From assembly GCF_001028705.1 (NCBI RefSeq), contig NZ_CP011770.1, forward strand, positions 2,111,501-2,175,500: DNA of 64,000 bases. Direction: 5' to 3'. Of the stretch, positions 19,901-27,348 are shown one piece after another (positions within the stretch are counted from its first letter, which is position 1; each line of letters begins with the position of its first letter). The notes under the pieces are model-generated. The model saw only the letters and a program-made list of their open reading frames with translations, did no database searches and had not been told where the DNA came from. The position numbers were made by a program, and so were the translations under genes. The stretch is from Croceicoccus naphthovorans. GTDB lineage: Bacteria > Pseudomonadota > Alphaproteobacteria > Sphingomonadales > Sphingomonadaceae.

Positions 19901-21298
19901 AGCTATCACGCAGAACTGTCGGCGAAGAACCGGCGTCTGCGCGTGCATTATCTGCTCGAACCCGGATGGAAGGCCGACGCCGCCATCCAGGGTCTGGGCC
20001 GCACCAATCGCACCAACCAGGCGCAGCCGCCGCTGTTCCGCCCGATCGCCACGAACGTCAAAGCCGAGAAACGCTTCCTGTCCACGATCGCGCGCCGGCT
20101 CGATACGCTGGGCGCGATCACGCGCGGTCAGCGCCAGACCGGCGGCCAGGGCCTGTTCCGGCCCGAGGACAATCTGGAATCGAGCTACGCCCGCGATGCG
20201 CTGCGCCAGCTCTACCTCCTGATCGTGCGCGGCAAGGTCGAGGGTTGCTCGCTGGGTCGCTTCGAGTCCGCGACCGGCCTGAAGTTGACCGATGACAACG
20301 GCATCAAGGACGAGTTGCCGCCGATCACCACGTTCCTCAACCGCCTACTGGCGCTGACCATCGAGCTTCAGGGCATACTCTTCACCGCCTTCGAGCAATT
20401 ACTCGACGCCAAGGTGTCCGGAGCCATCGCCAGCGGCGTTTATGATGTCGGGCTGGAAACGCTGACGGCGGAAAGTTTCGTCGTCGCTGAGCGCACGACC
20501 ATCTACACCCATCCGGCAACGGGCGCGCAGACGCGGCTGCTCACCATCACCGAGCGCCGCCGAAACCAGCCAACCACGCTCGATACGGCGCTCGACTGGC
20601 TCGACGATCCGCATGCCCGGCTGCTCATCAACGCGCGGTCGGGACACGCTGCTGTCCAGGTGCCGGCGCCGTCCATCATGCTCGACGATGGCGAGATCGA
20701 ACGTCGCGTCCGCCTGATCCGGCCGATGGAGCAGCACCACGCAAGCCTCGCCATGATGGAAGACAGCCATTGGCAGGAAGCCGCTCGCGACAGCTTTGCA
20801 GCGGTCTGGCAACGTGAAGTCGCCGAAGTGCCAGCCTATACCGACGGTGCCATCCACATGGTCAGCGGTTTGCTCCTGCCGGTGTGGAAACGCCTGCCGA
20901 ACGAGTCGACGCGCGTCTATCGGCTCCAGACCGATGATGGCGAACGCATCATCGGGCGGCGGGTTTCGCCTGCTTGGGCCATGAATGCCGCCTCGACGGG
21001 AACGGCCAACCTCAGCAGCGATGATGCCTATGCCGCTCTGGTGGATGGTCGCACCATACTCGACTTGGCCAGCGGGCTCCAGCTTCGCCGCGCGCGCGTC
21101 ATGGGCGCGAACCGGATCGAACTGTCCGGCTTCACCGACACCATGCGGGATCGCCTGCGCGCCTATGGCCTCTTCAGCGAGATCATCTCGTGGAAGCTGC
21201 GCTTCTTCGTTCCGGTCGATGCCTCTGGTCCCGCCATCATCGGCAAGCTGCTCGCCACCTATCCGGTCGAGCGGATCAGCGAGCGTGAGGCAGCGTGA
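16979..21298 (+). CDS. methyltransferase / strawberry-notch-type helicase fusion
   Basis: A 1,439-residue protein. An N-terminal adenine-methyltransferase-like domain has VLEPSAGTGLL near residue 142 and the catalytic NPPF near 208. A superfamily 2 helicase follows, with DGTGAGKGRQ (Walker A) near 496-505, the box FDESHAMAN near 604, YVSATGAT after it, and QGLGRTNRTNQ (motif VI) near 1004. The helicase half resembles strawberry-notch proteins. Such fusions are common in ICE backbones, and their role in DNA handling, anti-restriction or gene control is not settled. The start is taken at 16979; a longer frame begins at 16877 inside the leader. It overlaps the next gene. Confidence 0.85.
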   Translation: MNIMSPVAGPAAPVARASAIIAAAHQLLTLLERGQRIDNANLRIAMQTAFEASDTSGAWDWKTAYEACEGATVLFLRKYGRALFRKAGTPAARLSALSKITGLLPTHTRRSEEAQALQQFSTPVPLGLAVIAAAAITPHDIVLEPSAGTGLLAILAEISGGSLLLNELAETRADLLGQLFPALAVTRCEAAQIDDHLPACAVPSVIVMNPPFSVMAHVSGRVADAAARHVASALARLADGGRLVTITGANFGPEQPTWRDTFVRLQERGRVVFTAAIHGSVYAKHGTSIETRLTVIDKLPAEDPAAFPGSAGLAPDVATLLAWIEAQIPPRLPVALPDIAPPVSGSVPRTVRGYLARTATERPAARSTMDPQGVELAYDTMDWTPPEGAHLTDAIYEEYGLQSIRIASSQAHPTKLVQSAAMASVAPPKPAYRPMLPANITDLLSDAQLETVIYAGEAHSDFLAGSWTVDATCDLVQAAKPEAENAVRFRRGFMLGDGTGAGKGRQSAGIILDNWLRGRRKAVWISKSDKLIEDAQRDWSALGMERLLVTPLSRFAQGRPITLSEGVLFATYATLRSDDRGEKVSRVRQIVEWLGSDFDGVIIFDESHAMANAAGGKGERGDVAASQQGRAGLRLQHALANARVVYVSATGATTVHNLAYAQRLGLWGGEDFPFATRAEFVEAIEDGGVAAMEVLARDLRALGLYTARSLSYDGVEYELIEHALTDEQRRIYDAYASAFAVIHNHLDAAMQAANITGSPDSGGATLNRQAKSAARSAFESAKQRFFGHLLTSMKTPTLIRSIERDLDDGHAAVVQIVSTGEALMERRLAEVPTEEWNDIRVDITPREYVLDYLAHSFPVQLYEPFTDGEGNLSSRPVYRDGHPVESREAVARRDELIERLASLPPVPGALDQIVQRFGTDMVSEVTGRSRRIVRKGERFAVENRAPSANLAETAAFMDDLKRVLVFSDAGGTGRSYHAELSAKNRRLRVHYLLEPGWKADAAIQGLGRTNRTNQAQPPLFRPIATNVKAEKRFLSTIARRLDTLGAITRGQRQTGGQGLFRPEDNLESSYARDALRQLYLLIVRGKVEGCSLGRFESATGLKLTDDNGIKDELPPITTFLNRLLALTIELQGILFTAFEQLLDAKVSGAIASGVYDVGLETLTAESFVVAERTTIYTHPATGAQTRLLTITERRRNQPTTLDTALDWLDDPHARLLINARSGHAAVQVPAPSIMLDDGEIERRVRLIRPMEQHHASLAMMEDSHWQEAARDSFAAVWQREVAEVPAYTDGAIHMVSGLLLPVWKRLPNESTRVYRLQTDDGERIIGRRVSPAWAMNAASTGTANLSSDDAYAALVDGRTILDLASGLQLRRARVMGANRIELSGFTDTMRDRLRAYGLFSEIISWKLRFFVPVDASGPAIIGKLLATYPVERISEREAA

Positions 21299-22332
21299 TG
21301 GCTCGGCAGGACGCTTCTGAACTGGCACACAGTCTCGGCCGACAGGCCGAGGCGGTCTGCCGCCACTATCTCTCCAACGGCCACCGGCAGGGCAACTACT
21401 GGCGGGTTGGCGATGCTCGCAATGTCGCAGGCCGCTCCATGTTCGTGCGCCTGCGCGACACCCCGAAGGGACCAGCGGGCAAATGGACCGACGCCGCCAC
21501 CGGCGAACATGGCGACCTTCTCGACATCATCCGGGAATCGCTCGGCCTCATCGACTTCGCAGACGTTGCTCAAGAGGCGCGCACCTTCCTCAGCCTGCCG
21601 CATCCCGAACCCGAGCCGGCATCACGCCGCGGACTGGCGCCAGCGCCATCGGGGTCGCCCGAGGCGGCACGCCGTCTCATCGCCATGACGCAACCGATCA
21701 CCGGGACCATCGTGCAGACCTATCTGCGCAGACGCGGCATTGTGCTTTTGCACGGAACTGGAAACCTGCGCTTCCACCCTCGCTGCTACTACAAGCCCGA
21801 CGATGGCCCGACCGAGACCTGGCCCGCCATGATCGCCGCCGTCACCGACCTCGCTGGCAAGATCACCGGCGCGCACCGCACCTGGCTTGCGCCTGACGGC
21901 TCCGACAAAGCCCCCATCGACACACCGCGCAAGGCGATGGGCGATCTCCTCGGCAATGCCGTCCGCATCGGTGCGCCCGGCAGCGTGATGGCGGCAGGCG
22001 AAGGTATCGAGACCATGCTGTCGCTCCGGCAGGTCCTGCCCGATATGGCGATGGCGCCGGCGCTTTCGGCAGCGCATCTGGCCGCCATCCTGTTCCCCGC
22101 GACTTTGCGGCGGCTCTATATCGTCCGAGACGACGATCCGGCCGGTGACGGCGCGTGGGACATACTGATCGAACGGGCGAACGCCGAGGGAATCGAGGCC
22201 ATCCCATTGTCGCCGGCATTCGGGGACTTCAACGAGGATCTCCGGCGGCTCGGTATCGAAGCGCTTCGGGCAGGCGTTCGAGTGCAGCTCGCTCCAGAGG
22301 ACGTCGCACGCTTCATCGACCTTGCCGCTTAG
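21298..22332 (+). CDS. Toprim-domain primase-like protein (DUF7146/Toprim)
   Basis: A 344-residue protein. The N-terminal half has HYLSNGHRQGNYWRVGD and ATGEHGDLLDIIRESLGL, seen in DUF7146 primase-like proteins. The C-terminal Toprim fold has GEGIETMLSLRQ (catalytic Glu) near 235 and YIVRDDDPAGDGAW (the DxD metal site) near 275. Toprim proteins act in primer synthesis or strand passage. Its start overlaps the stop of the helicase gene (TGATG), so the two are probably coupled and may act together on DNA. A GTG three bases earlier is an alternative start. Confidence 0.8.
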   Translation: MARQDASELAHSLGRQAEAVCRHYLSNGHRQGNYWRVGDARNVAGRSMFVRLRDTPKGPAGKWTDAATGEHGDLLDIIRESLGLIDFADVAQEARTFLSLPHPEPEPASRRGLAPAPSGSPEAARRLIAMTQPITGTIVQTYLRRRGIVLLHGTGNLRFHPRCYYKPDDGPTETWPAMIAAVTDLAGKITGAHRTWLAPDGSDKAPIDTPRKAMGDLLGNAVRIGAPGSVMAAGEGIETMLSLRQVLPDMAMAPALSAAHLAAILFPATLRRLYIVRDDDPAGDGAWDILIERANAEGIEAIPLSPAFGDFNEDLRRLGIEALRAGVRVQLAPEDVARFIDLAA

Positions 22333-22679
22333 CCGGAAGGGGCTGACAGGTGGCGCGCAGCCCCCATGCCGCAACGATGCGCCAGTGACGACAAAAAGAC
22401 CGCGCCTCGGCCTTCGAGAGGGCGATCGGCCATCAGCCGTGCCGGATCAGCAATGGCTGCGGCCGACGATTTTCCGGCGGCGCATGTCCACCCCACGCGG
22501 CAGGCCGCGCGGGGACCCCGAACCCGCGCCTTTCCATCGCGAAACAAAATCGGCGGCCTTCGCCATCCTCCGCTGGCGCTTCGGCCCTACGCTTCGCTCC
22601 GGGTGCAGGTCCGTCCCGCCCGACGGCTTCGTCGCCATGAAGGCCGCGACGGTCGCGGTCCTTGCCGACGGAGCATCCC
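22333..22679 (+). promoter_or_regulatory. leader with conserved block, copy A (upstream of DUF2493)
   Basis: This 347-base gap holds a block at 22537-22574 (TCGCGAAACAAAATCGGCG then CCTTCGCCATCCTCCGCT) that recurs with few changes at 25823-25861 before the DUF736 gene. Downstream, GCCATGAAGGCCGCGACGGT also has a counterpart. The block is probably a shared promoter or control site of the element. A frame at 22366-22683 overlaps the DUF2493 start but has no recognisable product. Confidence 0.5.
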
Positions 22680-23606
22680 ATGAGCGAACACGACGACTAC
22701 GAACCACACCACGAGTCATCCCCGACCGACCATCTTATCCAGGACTTGCAGCTCCACGGCTACCGTCCCTCCGAAGACGAGTTGGACCAGCGCCCGCCAC
22801 CGGAAGACCGCATCATCGAAGGCGCCGTCGCCGATATCTTCGACGCCCTGGTCGCCACGATCACCGACACCAGCCTCGACTTCGATCTCCCCGATCTCCT
22901 CTGGTCGACCGTCAATATGTTCCACCGCGCCGTGGACCGCATCGAACAGAAGCTCGACGACAACGAGCAGGCGCAAAGGCAGCTTCAGCGCGAACAGGAT
23001 GGCTCCGAGGTGAAGTCCCTTCAGCTCGAGCGCCTCATAGACATCGGCATGAACCTGATCGACCGCCGCGACGGCATGGAAACCTTCCGCGAAGCCGCCG
23101 CTGGCCGCTACCTCGTCGCCACCGGCTCACCCTGGTCGCAACGCACCGGATCACGGGTCAACCATCGCCACCTCACCGCGTCGCTGATCGACAGCCGGGA
23201 TTTCCTCGCCGCCAGGAGGCGTGCGGATACCGATGTACTCGTACCCGCCGGCCCGAAGATCGCCTTCTCGGGCGGCGACACCGCCGACCACAAGCAGATC
23301 TGGGCCAAGCTCGATCAGATCCATACCAAGCACCCCGACATGGTGCTGCTGCATGGCGGCTCGCCGAAAGGCGCCGAAAAGATCGCTTCCCGCTGGGCCG
23401 ACAGCCGCAAGGTGCCGCAGGTCGCCTTCAAGCCGGACTGGACGAAGCACGCCAAGGCCGCACCGTTCAAACGCAATGACCAGATGCTCAGCATCGTGCC
23501 GATCGGGGTCGTGATCTTCCCCGGCACGGGCATTCAGGACAACCTGGCCGACAAGGCCCGCAAGATGGGCATCCCGGTCTATCGGTTCGGCTCGGGCGGC
23601 GCGTAA
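22680..23606 (+). CDS. DUF2493 (SLOG-like) protein
   Basis: A 308-residue protein with an acidic N-terminal half (EHDDYEPHHES, then LLWSTVNMFHRAVDRIEQKL) and a C-terminal Rossmann-like DUF2493 domain: IAFSGGDTADHKQIWAKLD, MVLLHGGSPKGAEKIASRWA, and PVYRFGSGGA at the end. DUF2493 belongs to the SLOG group that binds nucleotide-type ligands; the ligand and role in the element are unknown. The ATG at 22680 has GGAG 6 bases upstream. A long alternative frame over the same bases is an artefact. Confidence 0.8.
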   Translation: MSEHDDYEPHHESSPTDHLIQDLQLHGYRPSEDELDQRPPPEDRIIEGAVADIFDALVATITDTSLDFDLPDLLWSTVNMFHRAVDRIEQKLDDNEQAQRQLQREQDGSEVKSLQLERLIDIGMNLIDRRDGMETFREAAAGRYLVATGSPWSQRTGSRVNHRHLTASLIDSRDFLAARRRADTDVLVPAGPKIAFSGGDTADHKQIWAKLDQIHTKHPDMVLLHGGSPKGAEKIASRWADSRKVPQVAFKPDWTKHAKAAPFKRNDQMLSIVPIGVVIFPGTGIQDNLADKARKMGIPVYRFGSGGA

Positions 23607-23655
23607 GCGCCGCCGGGACCGGCCGCCTTGAAAATGATGGCAATTTTTATATTAT

Positions 23656-23692
23656 GCTATCACCGCTATCAAACTTGCAGGAGGCGCTATCA
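23656..23692. promoter_or_regulatory. triple GCTATCA repeat in the toxin-antitoxin promoter
   Basis: GCTATCA occurs at 23656-23662, 23665-23671 and 23686-23692, in an AT-rich stretch (ATTTTTATATTATGC) just before the antitoxin ATG; the last copy runs into the start codon. Antitoxins of the FitA/VapB type repress their own promoters, so these are likely operator half-sites. Confidence 0.5.
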
Positions 23693-23946
23693 TGCCCGCA
23701 GTTACGATCAGGAATCTGTCCGACGCGACGCATCGCGCCCTCAAGGTGCGGGCGGCGCAGCACGGCCGCAGCGCCGAAGCGGAAATGCGCGACATTCTCG
23801 AAATGGCTGTCCGCCCCGATACGCGCCTCCGGCTCGGCACGGCGCTCGCGGAACGCAGCCGCCGCCTCGGCTTGACCAATGAGGATGTCGAGGCCCTCGA
23901 CCAGGCTCGTGACAAGGCGCCCGCCAAGCCGATGAGCTTCGAATGA
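23692..23946 (+). CDS. FitA-type antitoxin (ribbon-helix-helix)
   Basis: An 84-residue protein. The N-terminal ribbon-helix-helix part reads PAVTIRNLSDATHRALKVRA, followed by AEAEMRDILEMAV, the hallmark of FitA/StbC-like antitoxins, and a C-terminal tail for toxin binding. It has a GGAGG ribosome-binding site and overlaps the toxin gene by four bases. It should bind its promoter and the PIN toxin, stabilising the element in its host. Confidence 0.85.
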   Translation: MPAVTIRNLSDATHRALKVRAAQHGRSAEAEMRDILEMAVRPDTRLRLGTALAERSRRLGLTNEDVEALDQARDKAPAKPMSFE

Positions 23947-24365
23947 TCCTCCTCGACACCAATGTCGTATCGGAGGCGATGAAGCCCGCTCCCGACGAGG
24001 CCGTGCGCGCATGGCTCGACGAGCAGGCGGCGGAAACACTCTTTCTCTCCAGCGGCACCATCGCCGAACTGATGTTCGGCATCGGCGCGCTCCCCGCCGG
24101 CAAGCGCAAGGAGCGTCTCACCGAAGCCCTGGATGGGGTGATGGAACTGTTCGCAGACCGCGTCCTCCCGTTCGATGTCGATGCTGCGCGCCGCTATGCG
24201 GATCTCGCCGTCAAAGCCCGAGCGGCCGGGAAAGGCTTCCCTACTCCCGACGGCTACATCGCGGCGATCGCAGCCGCCAAGGGGTTTGCCGTCGCCACGC
24301 GCGACAGCAGCGCATTCGAGGCCGCGAATGTCACGGTGATCGATCCCTGGAAGGCCGAGCGCTGA
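23943..24365 (+). CDS. FitB/VapC-type PIN-domain toxin
   Basis: A 140-residue PIN ribonuclease. Conserved acidic residues are seen in ILLDTNVVSE (Asp5), IAELMFG, TPDGYIAAIAA and VATRDSSAF. PIN toxins cut specific tRNAs or rRNA in a Mg2+-dependent way when freed from the antitoxin. All catalytic acids seem present, so it is probably active and held by the partner encoded just upstream. Confidence 0.88.
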   Translation: MILLDTNVVSEAMKPAPDEAVRAWLDEQAAETLFLSSGTIAELMFGIGALPAGKRKERLTEALDGVMELFADRVLPFDVDAARRYADLAVKARAAGKGFPTPDGYIAAIAAAKGFAVATRDSSAFEAANVTVIDPWKAER

Positions 24366-24646
24366 CATCCGGCCACCGGCAGCGCAGGAGAGGTCAGCCG
24401 AGCCGGCGGCAACAGTTGTCGCGGCATGCAGACAATCCGGTCTCCTGATCGGACGACCACCCCCGCTTCAAGACGCTGATCCTTGGGTTCAGCCGATGGC
24501 CTGACGCCATCAACCCGTAAAGGGTCGGACTACGCATAGCGTGCCGCCGCTCCGGCTTCGCCTACGCGGTGATTGCGGCCACCGGCCGAACTCTTCGGGC
24601 GCCTGTCAGCGGGGGATGGACCTCCGCTCAAACAGGAGCCAGGTCG

Positions 24647-24814
24647 ATGTCCTTCCAAACCGCTCACGCCTTCGCCTTCAGCCTCGCTACCACCCTGATG
24701 GCGGCCATCGTCATCTATCGCGCCGGAGACGGCACGCTCTCCGTCACCCCGGCCTCGGAATATGATGGCGATGAAAACGCCATCGTCGGCGAAATCGACC
24801 CCTTCGCCTCATGA
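24647..24814 (+). CDS. small single-span membrane protein
   Basis: A 55-residue protein (SFQTAHAFAFSLATTLMAAI) with one hydrophobic helix near residues 8-25 and an acidic tail. The ATG at 24647 has AGGAG about 9 bases upstream; a longer frame from 24569 is not supported. No function is known. The 281 bases before it hold no evident gene. Confidence 0.55.
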   Translation: MSFQTAHAFAFSLATTLMAAIVIYRAGDGTLSVTPASEYDGDENAIVGEIDPFAS

Positions 24815-24948
24815 GGCGAACCGGGTCGCGCAGTCGGCGGACGCTTCACGCTTCTGCTCCCCCCGCGGCTCGAATTCTGCTAATCTCGCATGTGCGCCGT
24901 GGTGGTGGTGGAGGCGCGTCCGTCTGACATTTGACGAAAGACACCACC

Positions 24949-25389
24949 ATGATCTTCATCGGCATTCTCCTCAGCATCGCCGCCATCGGCTTCCTCTGCT
25001 GGCTCCTCTTCACGCTTGCAGTGTTCGCTCTTCCGTTCTTCGCGGGCGTGACTGCCGCCACATGGGCCTATGGCACCGGCGCGGGCTGGCTCGGCGCGAT
25101 TGTCGTCGGCTTTGTCGCCGCCGGCCTGACCTTCGGCATCGGCCAATTCCTGCTCGCCACCGTCCGTCCGACCTGGGCACGCCTGCTGATCGCAGCAGCC
25201 TTCGTCGCCCCGGCCGTCGTCGCGGGATTCCATGCCACCCATGGCATCGTGAAACACACCATGCCGTCGGATACATGGCAGACCGTGTTCTCGGTCATCG
25301 GAGCGATCGCGGTCGGCATCGCCGCCTTCGTGCGCATCACTGGAATGGCGGCCTCCGGCCCGTCTGGCGGGCATGTGTCCCACGCCTAA
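24949..25389 (+). CDS. multi-span membrane protein of unknown role
   Basis: A 146-residue protein with about four hydrophobic helices ([73 protein letters not shown]) and a further one near the C-terminus. It is an inner-membrane protein with no recognised family motif. The ATG at 24949 is preferred to a TTG six codons earlier, though the ribosome-binding site is weak. Similar small membrane proteins lie at this place in related elements. Confidence 0.65.
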   Translation: MIFIGILLSIAAIGFLCWLLFTLAVFALPFFAGVTAATWAYGTGAGWLGAIVVGFVAAGLTFGIGQFLLATVRPTWARLLIAAAFVAPAVVAGFHATHGIVKHTMPSDTWQTVFSVIGAIAVGIAAFVRITGMAASGPSGGHVSHA

Positions 25390-25962
25390 ACCCGCAGCGC
25401 CCATCGCGGCGGGATCCAGCGGCACATAGCCTTTGTCCCCCACGTCATCTGGCCGCCCGATGGGGAAGCGGCATCGCGAAGCATCGGCTGCGCCCACCTG
25501 TCACGGAACGATGGAGCGCGTCGGGGCGGCAACGACATCGTGGCCGGCAGATCCTCAGCGTCGAGGTGCTTCGTCAGAGCTGGCGGAATGGCGAAATGCG
25601 CAGCGCAGGCCTGTTCGAAGGAGGTTTACGCCTGTGATCGCCGGTCGGACTTCCCGGGCCAATGCGAAGGTCGCCGCCGTCTCCGCCGTCGATCCGTCCA
25701 GCACCCGCGCCAGAACGGCCTCTTCAATGGCCTGATCTGGCCGAAGGACGGCTTTGCCTCGAGCGCCTAAGCCACAACGGCTGGCCCCGACTTTCTCCCC
25801 CTGCCGGCTGCGCCGTCATTCCTCGCGAAACAACAAAGTCGCGCCTGCGCCATCCTCCGCTTTGCTGCGGTCGCAAGCGATGTGTCGTCGCTCGCCTCCG
25901 TCCGGTCGATCGCCATCGAGGCCGCAATGGTGCGGGCTCGAAACGGAAAACGGAGACTTACA
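25390..25962 (+). promoter_or_regulatory. long leader with conserved block, copy B (upstream of DUF736)
   Basis: A 573-base gap. The part at 25823-25861 (TCGCGAAACAACAAAGTCG then CGCCTGCGCCATCCTCCGCT) matches the block at 22537-22574. Downstream, ATCGCCATCGAGGCCGCAAT is also close to its counterpart in copy A. The rest shows no supportable gene. The shared block suggests co-control of the DUF2493 and DUF736 genes. Confidence 0.5.
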
Positions 25963-26289
25963 ATGGCGACCATCGGCACCTTCAAGAAGACCGGCTCGAA
26001 CGAATTCGGCGGCGAAATCGTCACCCTCAGCGTCCAGGCCAAGGGCGTGCGCATCGTCCCCGACCTGCGCGCCAGCGGCGAGAACGCCCCCAGCCACCGG
26101 GTCCTGGTCGGCCGCGCCGAGATCGGCGCCGCCTGGTCCAAGCGCTCCAACGAGGGCCGCGACTATCTGGGCCTCAAGCTCGACGATCCGAGCTTCAACG
26201 CTCCGATCTACGCCAACCTCTTCGATGACGAAGACGGCGAAGGTTACTCACTGATCTGGTCCCGCCCCAACGGCCGCCGCGCAGACTGA
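25963..26289 (+). CDS. DUF736 protein (first of two)
   Basis: A 108-residue DUF736 protein: TIGTFKKTGSNEFGGEIVTL, SHRVLVGRAEIGAAWSKRS, and YANLFDDEDGEGYSLIWSRP at the end. DUF736 proteins are small and common in conjugative elements and rhizobial plasmids; their role is not known. A second, more diverged copy lies at 31735-32082 between traF and the transglycosylase gene. A stable hairpin follows its stop. Confidence 0.85.
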   Translation: MATIGTFKKTGSNEFGGEIVTLSVQAKGVRIVPDLRASGENAPSHRVLVGRAEIGAAWSKRSNEGRDYLGLKLDDPSFNAPIYANLFDDEDGEGYSLIWSRPNGRRAD

Positions 26290-26302
26290 GGCGGCGTCAC
26301 GA

Positions 26303-26327
26303 GGCCCCGGCCGAAAGGTCGGGGCCG
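26303..26327 (+). terminator. hairpin after the first DUF736 gene
   Basis: GGCCCCGGCC, a GAAA loop and GGTCGGGGCC form a 10-base stem with one wobble/mismatch, 13 bases after the stop codon. The T run is poor (CGCCTTCC), so termination may be partial. From 26328 to 26584 no gene is seen; a TAAAAT -10-like box lies near 26543. Confidence 0.55.
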
Positions 26328-26584
26328 CCTTCCTGCTCAAATCGCACCCGATCGCAGATGCGTGCCCCAAATAGTCGGGTCACACCGAAGGCGCGCGCTC
26401 CAGCTTTGCTGCAAAAGCCAGCCCGCAGAACCTTCGCTTCACTGACGACAGCGCCTCGTTTGCCCGAATCAGCAAATCGGCGCCAGCACGACACGGCCCT
26501 TCGGCAACCGCTTTGAGCTGGCAGAAGCGGGCCAATACGACTAAAATAGCCGTAGTTCTGGAGCGCGCGCCGGTTGCGATGGGA

Positions 26585-26604
26585 GGTGATCATGCATGAT
26601 CACC
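26585..26604. promoter_or_regulatory. 20-base perfect palindrome over the start of the HTH gene
   Basis: GGTGATCATGCATGATCACC is a perfect 20-base palindrome covering the ribosome-binding site (GGGAGG just before) and the start codon at 26596-26598. A repressor bound here would block transcription, and the RNA hairpin would block translation. Autorepression by the HTH protein encoded at this spot is likely. Confidence 0.65.
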
Positions 26605-26862
26605 GCCCGACAATCACGGGCCGCACGCGCGTTGCTGGGTTGGACACAGGAGACGCTCGCTGACAAGGCCCGCCTATCGCTGACCGCGCTCAAGCGCCTC
26701 GAATCCGAAAGCGGGCTCGATGTGTACGAGACGACGCGCGATCAGGCACGCAGGGCCTTGGAAGCTGCCGGCATCGTCTTCCTGTCGACCGACCGAGGGC
26801 AAGGAGTGCTGCTGGTCGATGATCGCGGAAACAAGCCGAACCGATCTACAGGCTTACGCTGA
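26596..26862 (+). CDS. QseC-like small HTH regulator
   Basis: An 88-residue helix-turn-helix protein of the Cro/XRE class: SRAARALLGWTQETLADKAR, SLTALKRLESESGLDVYETT, then RRALEAAGIVFLSTDRGQGV. In ICEMlSymR7A a small HTH protein, QseC, controls the antiactivator gene qseM. Here the HTH gene is followed by a QseM-like gene and an fseA-like gene, which supports that reading. Its start codon lies inside a 20-base palindrome. Sequence identity to QseC itself cannot be judged here, so only the role by position and fold is proposed. Confidence 0.65.
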   Translation: MITARQSRAARALLGWTQETLADKARLSLTALKRLESESGLDVYETTRDQARRALEAAGIVFLSTDRGQGVLLVDDRGNKPNRSTGLR

Positions 26863-26958
26863 CCTGTGGGCAGCCAGCTTCCTCATCACTCGCACTGCCT
26901 CTATTTCGGATCAAACATGGTTAATAGACGGGCACCGCATATTCGCCGAGTCTGCACC

Positions 26959-27219
26959 ATGACCGCACCATTCCAGGACCTCGCGCCATCGGGGCAAGAT
27001 CTCACCGATTACGACAAGTCGCACGCCAAACTATACATGCGCTTGCTGGATGCGGCCGCTGACGGCGCGCATTGGGAGGAAGCCGTGCGGGTACTGTTCG
27101 ACCTTGATCCCGCCCGTGAACCCGAACGCTGCCGACGCATCCATGACAGCCATCTCGAACGCGCCCGCTGGATGACACACACCGGCTATCGGCATCTCCT
27201 GCGACAGGCTCACCGCTGA
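26959..27219 (+). CDS. QseM-like antiactivator (DUF2285)
   Basis: An 86-residue protein: LTDYDKSHAKLYMRLLDAAA, GAHWEEAVRVLFDLDPAREP, RARWMTHTGYRHLL. This is a compact DUF2285 protein like QseM, which in ICEMlSymR7A binds and inhibits both TraR and FseA and so keeps the element quiet. The order HTH gene, this gene, fseA-like gene fits. The ATG at 26959 has a weak ribosome-binding site, consistent with low, adjustable expression. No TraR or TraI homologue is seen in this window, so FseA would be its only visible partner. Confidence 0.65.
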   Translation: MTAPFQDLAPSGQDLTDYDKSHAKLYMRLLDAAADGAHWEEAVRVLFDLDPAREPERCRRIHDSHLERARWMTHTGYRHLLRQAHR

Positions 27220-27233
27220 GAGGCTTGCGAACC

Positions 27234-27260
27234 TGCGTGATGCCCTTTCGACATCACGCA
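27234..27260. promoter_or_regulatory. inverted repeat upstream of the fseA-like gene
   Basis: TGCGTGATG (27234-27242) and CATCACGCA (27252-27260) form a perfect 9-base inverted repeat with a 9-base spacer, about 90 bases before the fseA-like start and just after the qseM-like stop. It could be an operator for the fseA transcript or a hairpin ending the qseM transcript. Confidence 0.5.
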
Positions 27261-27348
27261 ATGCCCTCCTCCGGGCTTCCAACACCCTCGTGGCGCCCCG
27301 AAAAATCACACGCTCGACTTACGCGCACCACGCGGGAGAGTTGATGCG

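Noticed and set aside
19483..20295. A 270-codon frame inside the helicase gene
   Set aside because: It is a shadow of the methylase-helicase gene with high Arg content and no domain pattern.
22322..23479. A 385-codon plus-strand frame over the DUF2493 gene
   Set aside because: It is Arg/Pro-rich shadow coding; the overlapping frame has the DUF2493 domain and a proper start at 22680.
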